The notes below the pieces were generated by a model. That model searched no databases, had not been told where the DNA came from, and saw nothing but the letters and a program-made list of their open reading frames with translations. A stretch of DNA of 64,000 nucleotides from Denitrificimonas halotolerans (GTDB taxonomy: Bacteria > Pseudomonadota > Gammaproteobacteria > Pseudomonadales > Pseudomonadaceae): assembly GCF_034259425.1 (NCBI RefSeq), contig NZ_JAXIVU010000004.1, forward strand, positions 1 to 64,000, in the 5' to 3' direction. Below are positions 16,263 through 24,492 of this stretch, in pieces (within the stretch, counting starts at the first letter, position 1; each line of letters starts with the position of its first letter). The translations under genes were made by a program, and so were the position numbers.

Positions 16263-17774
16263 TCAGTTGCGAGAGTTTTTGTTCGGTTGATTATAAATGT
16301 CCAGTAACACCTGGTCTAAAACTTTCGATGCTCCCCAAGGTTGGTCATGATTGATAATGGCGACCACTGCCCAGTTATTACCATTGGTATCCCGACTGTA
16401 GCCTGCAGTAGCTCGAACATTGCGTAAAGTTCCTGTTTTAATATGCGCCTGACCAAAAGCTGGGGTGTTTTTTAAGCGACGACGCATGGTGCCGTCCATA
16501 CCGACCAAGGGCATAGAAGCAATGAATTCAGCAGCGTAAGGACTTTTCCAAGCGGCTTGTAACATTAAGCCTAGTTGGCGTGAAGTGATGCGTTCCTTGC
16601 GTGACAAGCCTGAACCGTTTTCAATAAAAATACCTTGGGTTGAAATGTTTTTTCTGTTGAGCAAGCCATTAATTACACGGCGTGCAGCAACGGCATCATT
16701 GGCGTCGGCAGTGGTCCGATAATGAGCGCCAATGCTTAAAAATAGTTGCTTAGCCATAGTGTTGTTACTGTACTTATTAATATCACGAATTACTTCTGCG
16801 ACATCAGGAGAGAAAGCACGCACTAACAAGGTGGCGTTCTTTGGGGTTTGTCCTAGCATATCATTACCTAAAATAGTGCCGCCGAGTTCTTGCCAAATGC
16901 TGCGCACAATACCTGATGCGTAGCGAGGGTGATCAAGGTAAGCCAAGTAGCTTTGTGTGCGGCAACCAGGTGCGATGCTGCCATTAAGGGTGAGGGTGAG
17001 TGTTTGTCCATCATCGTGATCGGCAAACTTAATGGATTCTTTGCTGCAGCTCTTAGTGTTTTGCAACTTGATATTGTTAATGATTTCAATACTGCCAACA
17101 GGAGGCTCCATCACAACTTTAGGGCCGCTTGCTTCACCGCGAACAATAAAGCGCTGAGCTTTAAAATTTACTAGCAGTGAGTCTGGTTCCACTAGATAAG
17201 GTTTGTTGTGTTGATTGCTATCATCGTGAAAACTGTTTAACGGTGGCGCAATGAAGTGATTGCGGTCAAGGATTAGATCACCTGAGACGTGACGCACACC
17301 ATTTGCACGTAAATCACGTAACATCATCCATAGACGTTCCATGTTGAGTTTAGGGTCGCCGCCACCTTTAAGGTATAGGTTGCCATTTAATACTCCATCA
17401 GCGACAGTGCCATCGGTCAAAAATTCAGTTTTCCACTGGTAAGCAGGACCAAGCAACTCGAGCGCTGCATAGGTAGTAACCAACTTCATAGTTGAAGCAG
17501 GGTTAATTAATACATCGGCATTTAGATAAGCGCTGCGCCCTTGACCGTTTAACGGGATAGCGGCAATAGAAAGCGCTGAGATGTCGATCTTATGGGTTTG
17601 TAGTGACTTATGAACAGCGTTAGATGGCAGAGTGATTGCAAGTGCTGTAGGTGCATTGATTAGCACGCTGAGAGATATAATGCCAATTACGAGTGGCAAT
17701 GCAGGACGTGTTAAAACACTGAGTAAGGTTGGTCGGCAGTGCTTATGCAAACCACGTAAAAATGACATCAACAC
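16263..17774 (-). CDS. dacB: D-alanyl-D-alanine carboxypeptidase/endopeptidase (PBP4-type)
   Basis: A 503-residue periplasmic penicillin-binding protein of class C that trims and cleaves peptidoglycan cross-links. A hydrophobic segment LVIGIISLSVLINAPTALA (about 28-46) is the signal peptide. The active-site motifs are STMK (S94 as nucleophile), SNN in KYSNNTMAKQLF near 340 and HIKTGTLRNV near 445. The start at GTG 17774 is backed by AAGG about 9 bases upstream; ATG 17768 is the alternative. The gene is transcribed towards the IS605 remnant. Confidence 0.93.
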   Translation of the reverse strand: MLMSFLRGLHKHCRPTLLSVLTRPALPLVIGIISLSVLINAPTALAITLPSNAVHKSLQTHKIDISALSIAAIPLNGQGRSAYLNADVLINPASTMKLVTTYAALELLGPAYQWKTEFLTDGTVADGVLNGNLYLKGGGDPKLNMERLWMMLRDLRANGVRHVSGDLILDRNHFIAPPLNSFHDDSNQHNKPYLVEPDSLLVNFKAQRFIVRGEASGPKVVMEPPVGSIEIINNIKLQNTKSCSKESIKFADHDDGQTLTLTLNGSIAPGCRTQSYLAYLDHPRYASGIVRSIWQELGGTILGNDMLGQTPKNATLLVRAFSPDVAEVIRDINKYSNNTMAKQLFLSIGAHYRTTADANDAVAARRVINGLLNRKNISTQGIFIENGSGLSRKERITSRQLGLMLQAAWKSPYAAEFIASMPLVGMDGTMRRRLKNTPAFGQAHIKTGTLRNVRATAGYSRDTNGNNWAVVAIINHDQPWGASKVLDQVLLDIYNQPNKNSRN

Positions 17775-17933
17775 AATAAATTACCTTTTATAAACTGCAA
17801 AATATAAATCATCAGTCTAGCATTATGCGCTATAGGAACAATTGACGTCAGGTTTAGCAGTTTTTTATTTTTCTAGAGCGTGTTTGTTGTGCAAAGCTGA
17901 TAAGATTCACTGCTTACTGATGGAGAAAAAGTT

Positions 17934-18275
17934 ATGGCTAAGAATCGTTCACGTCGTTTACGTAAAAAGTTATGTGTTGATGAGTTCCAAGAGTTGGGTG
18001 TGGAATTGCAGATGAGTTACCCTGAGGGAACTGATGATGCAGTGGTTGAAGCTTTCTTTGCTGACCTAGTTGTAGAGGCTGTAGAAGCTAAAGGTATGGC
18101 ACTGATTGGTGGTGAGGAGTTTGCTATTGTATGTTCAGGTAAGCGTGGCTCTGTAACTGAAGAACAACGCGCGGAACTTGAAGAATGGCTAAAAGGTCGC
18201 AAAGAGCTCAGCGCATTTGAGGTCAGTCCTTTGTTAGATGTCTGGTATCCAGAGAACTCAGTGAATCTGGCATAA
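17934..18275 (+). CDS. yggL: YggL family 50S ribosome-binding protein
   Basis: A 113-residue protein of the DUF469/YggL family. It starts with a basic stretch MAKNRSRRLRKKLCVDEFQE, followed by GVELQMSYPEG and ends ELSAFEVSPLLDVWYPE, the standard pattern. YggL binds the large ribosomal subunit; its exact role is uncertain. It stands alone, between dacB (divergent) and the HU gene (convergent), with a terminator after it. Confidence 0.9.
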   Translation: MAKNRSRRLRKKLCVDEFQELGVELQMSYPEGTDDAVVEAFFADLVVEAVEAKGMALIGGEEFAIVCSGKRGSVTEEQRAELEEWLKGRKELSAFEVSPLLDVWYPENSVNLA

Positions 18276-18292
18276 AAAAAGGTTTAATTTTA

Positions 18293-18328
18293 TAAAAAAG
18301 GGAAGCTCGTTCGTGCTTCCCTTTTTTA
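18293..18328. terminator. Bidirectional intrinsic terminator
   Basis: AAAAAAGGGAAGC and GCTTCCCTTTTTT form a 7-bp G+C-rich stem extended by A-T pairs, with an 8-base loop. It lies between yggL and the convergent HU gene. Confidence 0.9.
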
Positions 18329-18340
18329 TGCAGAAATGAA

Positions 18341-18622
18341 TTAACTGTTGATGCTGTCAACAAGGGCTTTGGCTGGAACCAACTTAATGACTTTTTTGGC
18401 AGGGATTTGAATAGTGTCACCAGTTTGAGGGTTGCGGCCTGTGCGGGCGGCACGTTCGCTAACCTTCAGTTTGCCAACACCAGGTAAAGTAATTTCACCA
18501 TCATTGTCGAGTGCATCATTGACAACTTGACTTAGTTGATCAAGGACGTCACGGATATGAGTTTTGGTTGAGTTGGTTGATTCTGCAAGTTCATTGATCA
18601 GTTGATCTTTACTAAGGGCCAT
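18341..18622 (-). CDS. hupB: DNA-binding protein HU
   Basis: A 93-residue histone-like nucleoid protein. It starts MALSKDQLINELAEST, and the DNA-binding arm region reads GRNPQTGDTIQIPAKKV, the classic HU/IHF pattern; the end KALVDSINS fits HU. HU bends DNA and shapes the nucleoid. The name hupB rests on likeness to Pseudomonas HU and could be another HU paralogue. It is a single gene with its own terminator. Confidence 0.85.
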   Translation of the reverse strand: MALSKDQLINELAESTNSTKTHIRDVLDQLSQVVNDALDNDGEITLPGVGKLKVSERAARTGRNPQTGDTIQIPAKKVIKLVPAKALVDSINS

Positions 18623-19011
18623 TAATAACGCTCCACATTAGGTTGAGCTTTGCAAAGTAGCATGAATTTTTGTCAAAGCGTAGAGAGTGGCTTAATTAAA
18701 TTACTTACTAGGCTAAAGTATTGCTATTAATCAATAGATAAGCAATTAGGGTTAGACAGAGTTAGACTGGGCATGGATTGCGTATAAAATGTGTCAGTAT
18801 TTTATTTTGACGGTTGGGATTGAACGGTCCGTTGAGAATGTTACAAATCAGCACGGTTATGGGTAGTAAAAAGCTACTTTTTAACTGATGATTGAGTATA
18901 GTAAGAAGAACTCAGTACAACTTTATTGAGGAATTCAGTAAAGTGATACTTTCGTTGCGCTGAAGGTCTTCGGCAGTTATCTATTCTATGCATGAGTGAG
19001 TTTTGACAACT
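18623..19011. promoter_or_regulatory. Long divergent intergenic region (HU / OmpA-like lipoprotein)
   Basis: About 390 bp without a gene, carrying the promoters of the HU gene (leftward) and the lipoprotein gene (rightward). It is A+T-rich. Two small dyads are visible: AACGG/CCGTT near 18822-18833 and AAAAAG/CTTTTT near 18868-18882. No small RNA gene can be assigned. Confidence 0.4.
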
Positions 19012-19623
19012 ATGAAACGTAAAATTTATCAGTTAGCTGTGCTATCAGTGTGCTCATTGCTATTGACTGCATGCTTCACAACTGGAAAAAGTCAGTCGGT
19101 TGCTTTGCAAGGAAAGCAGCCTGTGACCGAGGAGTGGCTCAGTGATAGGGGGGTGCAGTTGCAGCAAACAATCCAAGGAACACCTTTTACTTTACGACAG
19201 GAAGGGGATACATGGATTGTTACAGCGCCTGCGCATTTGGCATTTAATGCTGATCGCCCAGATTTGTTGTTACCTTCTGCTTTAGGGCCGATTACACGAA
19301 TGGCAAAAATGTTGCAAGCCAATCCAGACACGGCAGCTTTGGTTATTGGGCATACTGATGTGAACACCAATAAACGTAATTATGGGTTGAGTACTCAGCG
19401 AGCACGTGCTGTAGGTTCTATTTTTCGTTTAGGTGGGTTGGGAAATCGACAAATGAACTATCTTGGTGTAGGGGATGCACATGGCTTGTACGGTCAGCAA
19501 GCAAATGGCCCGCAAAACAATCGTGTTGAAATTGTAATTATGGAGCATACGCATTTGCCGTATATTGCTTCTGTTTATCAGCCAGCACATGCACGACAGC
19601 TTGCCTTGAGTGGGCCTAGATAA
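19012..19623 (+). CDS. OmpA-family outer-membrane lipoprotein
   Basis: A 203-residue lipoprotein. The signal peptide ends in the lipobox LLTAC, with C21 as the lipidated residue. The C-terminal half is an OmpA-like peptidoglycan-binding domain: FNADRPDLLLPSALGPITRM, then VIGHTDVNTNKRNYGLSTQR and NGPQNNRVEIVI. Such proteins tie the outer membrane to peptidoglycan. ATG 19012 is used; an upstream TTG at 19003 would add three residues only. It is followed after 33 bp by pdxH. Confidence 0.88.
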   Translation: MKRKIYQLAVLSVCSLLLTACFTTGKSQSVALQGKQPVTEEWLSDRGVQLQQTIQGTPFTLRQEGDTWIVTAPAHLAFNADRPDLLLPSALGPITRMAKMLQANPDTAALVIGHTDVNTNKRNYGLSTQRARAVGSIFRLGGLGNRQMNYLGVGDAHGLYGQQANGPQNNRVEIVIMEHTHLPYIASVYQPAHARQLALSGPR

Positions 19624-19656
19624 GGTACAATTTTCTTTTAACTTAAGGTCGCATTG

Positions 19657-20313
19657 ATGAGTACTGAACAGCTGGCAAGTATGCGTCGCAACTACACTCG
19701 AGATGGCTTATTGGAGAAGCATGCTCCAACGGAGCCATTTGCTCTTTTTAAGCAGTGGTTCGCTGATGCTGTAGCAACGGAGCAGCCACCAGTTGAGCCT
19801 AACTCAATGATGTTGGCAACTGTTGATAGTGCGGGGCATCCGCATTGTCGTATGTTGTTGCTTAAAGGGCTTGATGCGCGTGGTTTTGTTTTTTACAGTA
19901 ACTATGAAAGTGCTAAGGGGCGTCAGTTGGCGGAGCAGCCTGTCGCTGCCATGACTTTTTTTTGGCCTGCACTGGAGCGTCAAGTGCGTATAGAAGGCTC
20001 GGTTGAGCGGGTGTCTGACGCAGAATCTGATGCTTATTACAATGTGCGTCCATTAGGCAGTCGTTTAGGCGCTTGGGCTTCAGAGCAGAGTCGTCCTTTG
20101 ACTGGGCGTGAGGAGTTAGAGGCCGCGTTGCAGGAGGTGGAGCAGCGCTATGCAAATAATCCGCAGCCACCGCGGCCAGCGCATTGGGGCGGTTTTCGCT
20201 TGATGCCAAAAATGATTGAGTTTTGGCAAGGGCGTACATGTCGTTTACATGACCGGTTGAGGTATTCGCTAGAAGAAAGTCAACAATGGCGCCGAGAGCG
20301 TTTGGCGCCATAA
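19657..20313 (+). CDS. pdxH: Pyridoxamine 5'-phosphate oxidase
   Basis: A 218-residue FMN enzyme that oxidises pyridoxamine/pyridoxine 5'-phosphate to pyridoxal 5'-phosphate. Conserved segments are MRRNYTRDGLLE at the start, RMLLLKGLDARGFVFYSNYE near 70, RPLGSRLGAWASEQS near 130, and HWGGFRLMPKMIEFWQG with RLHDRLRY at the C-terminus. ATG 19657 is chosen; AAGG lies upstream. The end is only 7 bp from the stop of the convergent small membrane protein gene. Confidence 0.96.
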   Translation: MSTEQLASMRRNYTRDGLLEKHAPTEPFALFKQWFADAVATEQPPVEPNSMMLATVDSAGHPHCRMLLLKGLDARGFVFYSNYESAKGRQLAEQPVAAMTFFWPALERQVRIEGSVERVSDAESDAYYNVRPLGSRLGAWASEQSRPLTGREELEAALQEVEQRYANNPQPPRPAHWGGFRLMPKMIEFWQGRTCRLHDRLRYSLEESQQWRRERLAP

Positions 20314-20319
20314 GTATCT

Positions 20320-20574
20320 TTACTGAGGTGGTGTTGAGCGTGCAGAGTGGTATTGATCAGCTGCTGTTTGTAGCCAACCTTGTAATTCGCCTTTTTTGAT
20401 CTTGAGTGCTTCTGCTTCGTTTAATTTGTTTAGCATGTATGCCTGTTTGTCAGGATCGTTTGGCGCTAAAGATAAAGCAAAGTCACGATTTATCCAACGC
20501 TTAATCCGTACATAAATCCACCAGTGAAAGTACAGGCCTGATAAAGTGACAATAGCAACGATGAAATAATCCAT
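20320..20574 (-). CDS. Small inner-membrane protein, unknown function
   Basis: An 84-residue protein beginning MDYFIVAIVTLSGLYFHWWI, a single N-terminal membrane segment, followed by a basic region VRIKRWINRDFALSLAPND and a charged cytoplasmic tail with LNEAEALKIKKGELQGWL. No known domain is recognised. The start at 20574 has GAGGA just upstream and is better than the upstream frame start at 20604. It is convergent with pdxH and divergent from the SlyB-like gene. Confidence 0.7.
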   Translation of the reverse strand: MDYFIVAIVTLSGLYFHWWIYVRIKRWINRDFALSLAPNDPDKQAYMLNKLNEAEALKIKKGELQGWLQTAADQYHSARSTPPQ

Positions 20575-20655
20575 AGATTCCTCAAGGTTAGTGGTAATAT
20601 ACAAAAAAAATTGTGGTGTTATATCAGTTTTATTATTTTAAAGAGGTATTTTTAT

Positions 20656-21120
20656 ATGCGTAAGTCTATTGTTTTAGCAGCGAGTTTCACAGCGCTAAGT
20701 ATGCTGTTAACCGGTTGTGCTTCAAGCCTAACGGGCGACACCTACTCACGCAGTGATGCACGCCAAGTGCAGACGATTCGCATGGGTACCATTGAGTCTC
20801 TGCGTCCAGTACGTATTGAAGGGACTAAAACTCCGATCGGTGCTGGTGCCGGTGCTGCGGTGGGCGGTATTGCTGGTAGTAGCATTGGTGGTGGTCGCGG
20901 TAGTGCGGTAGCAGCTGTGATTGGTGCAGTTGCTGGTGGTTTGGCGGGTGCTGCTATGGAAGAAGGCATTACTCGCACCCAAGGAGTAGAAATTACTGTT
21001 CGTGAAGATGATGGTGCGTTGCGTGCTTATGTGCAAGCTGTGGAGCCGAATCAAGTATTCCGAGTGGGGCAGCGTGTGCGAATTACTAACGTTAACGGTA
21101 AAAGTCGCGTAGCGCCTTAA
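20656..21120 (+). CDS. SlyB/Pcp-like glycine-zipper lipoprotein
   Basis: A 154-residue outer-membrane lipoprotein. The signal sequence ends with lipobox LLTGC (C21). The middle is a glycine-zipper 2TM domain, GAGAAVGGIAGSSIGGGRGS followed by AAVIGAVAGGLAGAAMEEGI, and the C-terminal part VEITVREDDGALRAYVQAVE matches SlyB/PcpA proteins, which are often controlled by PhoPQ and stabilise the outer membrane. ATG 20656 is chosen with AAGAGG upstream. A terminator follows. Confidence 0.88.
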   Translation: MRKSIVLAASFTALSMLLTGCASSLTGDTYSRSDARQVQTIRMGTIESLRPVRIEGTKTPIGAGAGAAVGGIAGSSIGGGRGSAVAAVIGAVAGGLAGAAMEEGITRTQGVEITVREDDGALRAYVQAVEPNQVFRVGQRVRITNVNGKSRVAP

Positions 21121-21142
21121 TACTATTGAGTGATTGTTAAAT

Positions 21143-21178
21143 ACGCCCTGAGCGAATAGTTTTGCTTGGGGCGTTTTA
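21143..21178 (+). terminator. Intrinsic terminator after the SlyB-like gene
   Basis: ACGCCC (21143-21148) pairs with GGGCGT (21169-21174), extended inward by AGC/GCT, and is followed by TTTT. It ends the single-gene slyB-like unit before the antiporter operon. Confidence 0.75.
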
Positions 21179-21298
21179 GCTTGCTTAGTGTGTTATTTTT
21201 ATTTGGTAACATAATGCATGCAGACGTTGCAGAATCTGTAATGCCATAATCTACTTTTTTATAACGCTGGGTGTCTCCTGTTCGTCCGGCAGAACAAT

Positions 21299-24103
21299 AT
21301 GGAGGCTGTTTTGATTTTATTAGCATTAGTTTTTGCGCCTTTCTTTGCTGTCGTTTTGCCTTTTTTGGTGGCGCAGCGTGGACGAACATGGATCGCGGTT
21401 GCTACTGCAATAGCACCTTTAATAGCTTTAAGTTTATTGCTGAGTCAAACCTCTCAGGTTTTAGAGGGTGACGTCATCAGCTTTAAACAGGTTTGGATCA
21501 GTCAGCTCGGACTTAATTTGAGCTTTAGGCTTGATGGCCTAAGTTATTTGTTTTCCTTATTAATTTTAGGGATTGGTCTTCTAGTCATTCTCTATGCCCG
21601 TTATTACTTGTCGGAACAAGAGCGGGTAGCACGTTTCTTTACCTGTTTATTATTGTTTATGGGGTCAATGCTAGGTTTAGTATTGGCCGGCAACTTATTG
21701 TTAATGCTGATTTTCTGGGAATTAACCAGTCTTTCCTCCTTCTTGTTGATTGGCTTTTGGAGTCAGCAAAGTGCAGCGCGGCAAGGTGCGCGCATGGCTT
21801 TAGCGGTTACAGGTGGGGGGGGATTAGCGTTATTGGCCGGTATTTTGGTGATTGGTCATGTCGTAGGTAGTTATGAGTTGGTCGATGTGTTGGCCGCTGG
21901 AGAATTGCTTAAAGCACATACTTTATATCCTGTTGCCTTGGTTTTGGTATTGTTGGGTGTATTTACTAAATCTGCACAGTTTCCCTTCCATTTTTGGTTG
22001 CCGCACGCTATGTCGGCGCCAACACCGGTATCTGCATATCTGCATTCGGCAACTATGGTTAAAGCTGGTGTTTTTTTACTGGCGCGTTTATACCCTTTGC
22101 TGTCCGGTACGGAGTGGTGGTTTTACTTAGTGACTTTTACTGGGCTGACCACCTTGTTGGTTGGGGCGGTTACTGCTCTGTTTCAAAATGACCTTAAAGG
22201 GCTGTTGGCATATTCAACTATCAGTCACTTAGGTTTGATTACCTTATTGTTTGGGCTGGACTCTGATCTGGCACCTGTAGCAGCGATCTTCCATATTATT
22301 AACCATGCAACCTTTAAAGCGTCCTTATTTATGGCTGCCGGTATTATTGATCATGAAACTGGAAGTCGTGATATGCGGCGCATTAATGGGCTGTGGAAAT
22401 ACATGCCGCATACAGCAGTTTTAGCGATGGTGGCCTCGTCAGCAATGGCTGGCGTACCGCTCCTGAATGGTTTTTTAAGTAAAGAAATGTTCTTTTCTGA
22501 AACTTTACACCAACATTTATTGGGTAGTTTTAGTTGGTTATTGCCAGCAATGGCAACATTGGCTGGAGCGTTTTCTGTAGCGTATTCGTTGCGCTTTATT
22601 CATGATGTGTTTTTTAATGGTACACCCATTAATTTACCTAAGTTTCCGCCTCATGAACCGCCACGTTATATGAAAATTCCGGTGGAGGTTTTGGTGTTCT
22701 GTTGCTTGTTAGTGGGTGTTTTACCGGCTTGGACCATCAGTTCTTTACTGGCTGTGGCTGCGCAGGCGAGCCTAGGTCATGTTTTACCTGAGTATGATCT
22801 AGCTATTTGGCATGGTTTTAATATGCCGTTATTGATGAGCTTTATTGCGCTTATTGGTGGTATTGCTATTTATGCCCAGCGAGCACCTTTAGTGCGCTGG
22901 TATGAGGGTTTACCTGATATCAATGGACGAGTGATCTTTGAAGGTATTGTGCGTTTACTGTTTGGCTCGGTATCTCGCACTTTGTCTTATATTGAGAATG
23001 GCTCTTTACAGCGCTATATCAGTCTCTTGCTGATTGCCGTAGTGGTGATGTTGATTGTGTGGTTGACGCCGCTTTCAAGAGTCACAGGCGAAGTTGCTTT
23101 AACTCCCGTTGATCCATTGACCGCTTTGGGGTTGGGAGTGATGGCGTTGAGTGCCTTGTTGACCATGGGCTTTCATCGTCAGCGTCTTACTGCATTACTG
23201 ATGCTGAGCGTGGTTGGCTTGGTGGTGGCGATGGTGTTTGCACGTTTCTCAGCACCAGACTTGGCTTTAACTCAGTTGGTGGTGGAAGTAGTTACCATTT
23301 TGCTGATGCTTTTAGTGGTGTACTTTTTGCCTGCGCAAGCACCTATTGAGTCGAGTAGTTTATTGCGTTTACGTGACTTTATCATTGCAGCGTGCTGCGG
23401 TGGTTTAATGTCAGTCTTAACCTTTGCTGTATTGACCCGTCCTTATGAAAGTATTGCTGATTTCTTCTTGGCTAACAGCTTGACGGGTGGTGGTGGCACT
23501 AATGTGGTGAATGTTATTCTGGTCGATTTCCGCGGTTTTGATACTTTAGGTGAAATCAGTGTGTTAGGGATTACAGCTATTGCAACAGTAGCTTTATTGC
23601 AAGGCTTAAGTTTGCCAAGAGCACGTGTGGATAACCGTGGGCGTCCTTGGTCAACAGAAACCTATCCTATGGTGTTAGGTATGTTGGCGCGTTTAATCTT
23701 GCCTTTGGCTCTGTTGGTATCGGTCTTTATTTTCTTACGTGGACATAATGAACCTGGTGGTGGATTTATTGCAGGACTCATTACTGCTGTGGCATTGATT
23801 CTCTTGCAAGTAGCCTATGGGCAGCGCTGGGTGCAAACTCGGATGGGGTTACGCTTTCCTGATTTAGCTGCGGCTGGTGTATTAATCGCAACGGCTACAG
23901 GGTTGGCAAGTTTACCACTGGGTTATCCATTTTTAACTTCAACTTTTGCCCATATTAATGTGCCCTTTATAGGTGAGATTGAGGTGGCTTCAGCCATGCT
24001 CTTTGATTTAGGGGTGTACTTCACTGTTGTAGGTGGCACTTTGTTGATTTTGAGTGGTTTAGGCCGTATAGGGCATACCGTGAAACTACCGGAGGAGTTG
24101 TAA
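21299..24103 (+). CDS. mnhA: Monovalent cation/H+ antiporter subunit A (A/B fusion)
   Basis: A 934-residue membrane protein with about 20 or more helices, the largest subunit of the Mrp/Mnh/Sha Na+(K+)/H+ antiporter. The N-terminal NuoL-like core shows FWLPHAMSAPTPVSAYLHSA and GLLAYSTISHLGLI. The C-terminal part, with FIFLRGHNEPGGGFIAGLIT and EIEVASAMLFDLGVYFTVVG, corresponds to MrpB, so A and B are fused as in group 2 mrp operons of Pseudomonas and Vibrio. It is the first gene of the operon; its TAA overlaps the ATG of the next gene. Confidence 0.95.
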   Translation: MEAVLILLALVFAPFFAVVLPFLVAQRGRTWIAVATAIAPLIALSLLLSQTSQVLEGDVISFKQVWISQLGLNLSFRLDGLSYLFSLLILGIGLLVILYARYYLSEQERVARFFTCLLLFMGSMLGLVLAGNLLLMLIFWELTSLSSFLLIGFWSQQSAARQGARMALAVTGGGGLALLAGILVIGHVVGSYELVDVLAAGELLKAHTLYPVALVLVLLGVFTKSAQFPFHFWLPHAMSAPTPVSAYLHSATMVKAGVFLLARLYPLLSGTEWWFYLVTFTGLTTLLVGAVTALFQNDLKGLLAYSTISHLGLITLLFGLDSDLAPVAAIFHIINHATFKASLFMAAGIIDHETGSRDMRRINGLWKYMPHTAVLAMVASSAMAGVPLLNGFLSKEMFFSETLHQHLLGSFSWLLPAMATLAGAFSVAYSLRFIHDVFFNGTPINLPKFPPHEPPRYMKIPVEVLVFCCLLVGVLPAWTISSLLAVAAQASLGHVLPEYDLAIWHGFNMPLLMSFIALIGGIAIYAQRAPLVRWYEGLPDINGRVIFEGIVRLLFGSVSRTLSYIENGSLQRYISLLLIAVVVMLIVWLTPLSRVTGEVALTPVDPLTALGLGVMALSALLTMGFHRQRLTALLMLSVVGLVVAMVFARFSAPDLALTQLVVEVVTILLMLLVVYFLPAQAPIESSSLLRLRDFIIAACCGGLMSVLTFAVLTRPYESIADFFLANSLTGGGGTNVVNVILVDFRGFDTLGEISVLGITAIATVALLQGLSLPRARVDNRGRPWSTETYPMVLGMLARLILPLALLVSVFIFLRGHNEPGGGFIAGLITAVALILLQVAYGQRWVQTRMGLRFPDLAAAGVLIATATGLASLPLGYPFLTSTFAHINVPFIGEIEVASAMLFDLGVYFTVVGGTLLILSGLGRIGHTVKLPEEL

Positions 24104-24492
24104 TGGAGTTATTGGTAGCCATCACTATTGGTGTGTTGACCTTCAGCGGCATCTATTTAATTTTGCGTGCACGCACTTTTAGCGTGGCATTGGGTTTGAC
24201 TCTGTTTTCTTATGCGGTGAACTTGTTTTTGTTTGTGATGGGACGGCTGCATACAGGTCAGCCGGCAGTACTGAATGATGCCTCTAGTTATACAGATCCG
24301 GTACCTCAAGCCTTGGTTTTGACGGCGATTGTAATTGGTTTTGCAATGACGTCTTTTGTGCTGATTTTAGCTTTGCGTGCCTATACTGAACTAGGTAGTG
24401 ATCATGTGGACGGTGTTGAAAAAACGAAAAAAATAACCGGACTTGGGCGAAACAAACAAAATAAAAAAAAGCGTACAGGAGCTAAGCGATGA
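24103..24492 (+). CDS. mnhC: Cation/H+ antiporter subunit C
   Basis: A 129-residue NuoK-like subunit with three membrane helices. MELLVAITIGVLTFSGIYLI starts the protein, and LFVMGRLHTGQPAVLNDA and DPVPQALVLTAIVIGFAMTS are strongly conserved in MnhC/MrpC. The C-terminus has a basic tail (about KNKQNKKKRT) of the kind found on the cytoplasmic side. It overlaps mnhA by one base and mnhD by four. Confidence 0.95.
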   Translation: MELLVAITIGVLTFSGIYLILRARTFSVALGLTLFSYAVNLFLFVMGRLHTGQPAVLNDASSYTDPVPQALVLTAIVIGFAMTSFVLILALRAYTELGSDHVDGVEKTKKITGLGRNKQNKKKRTGAKR

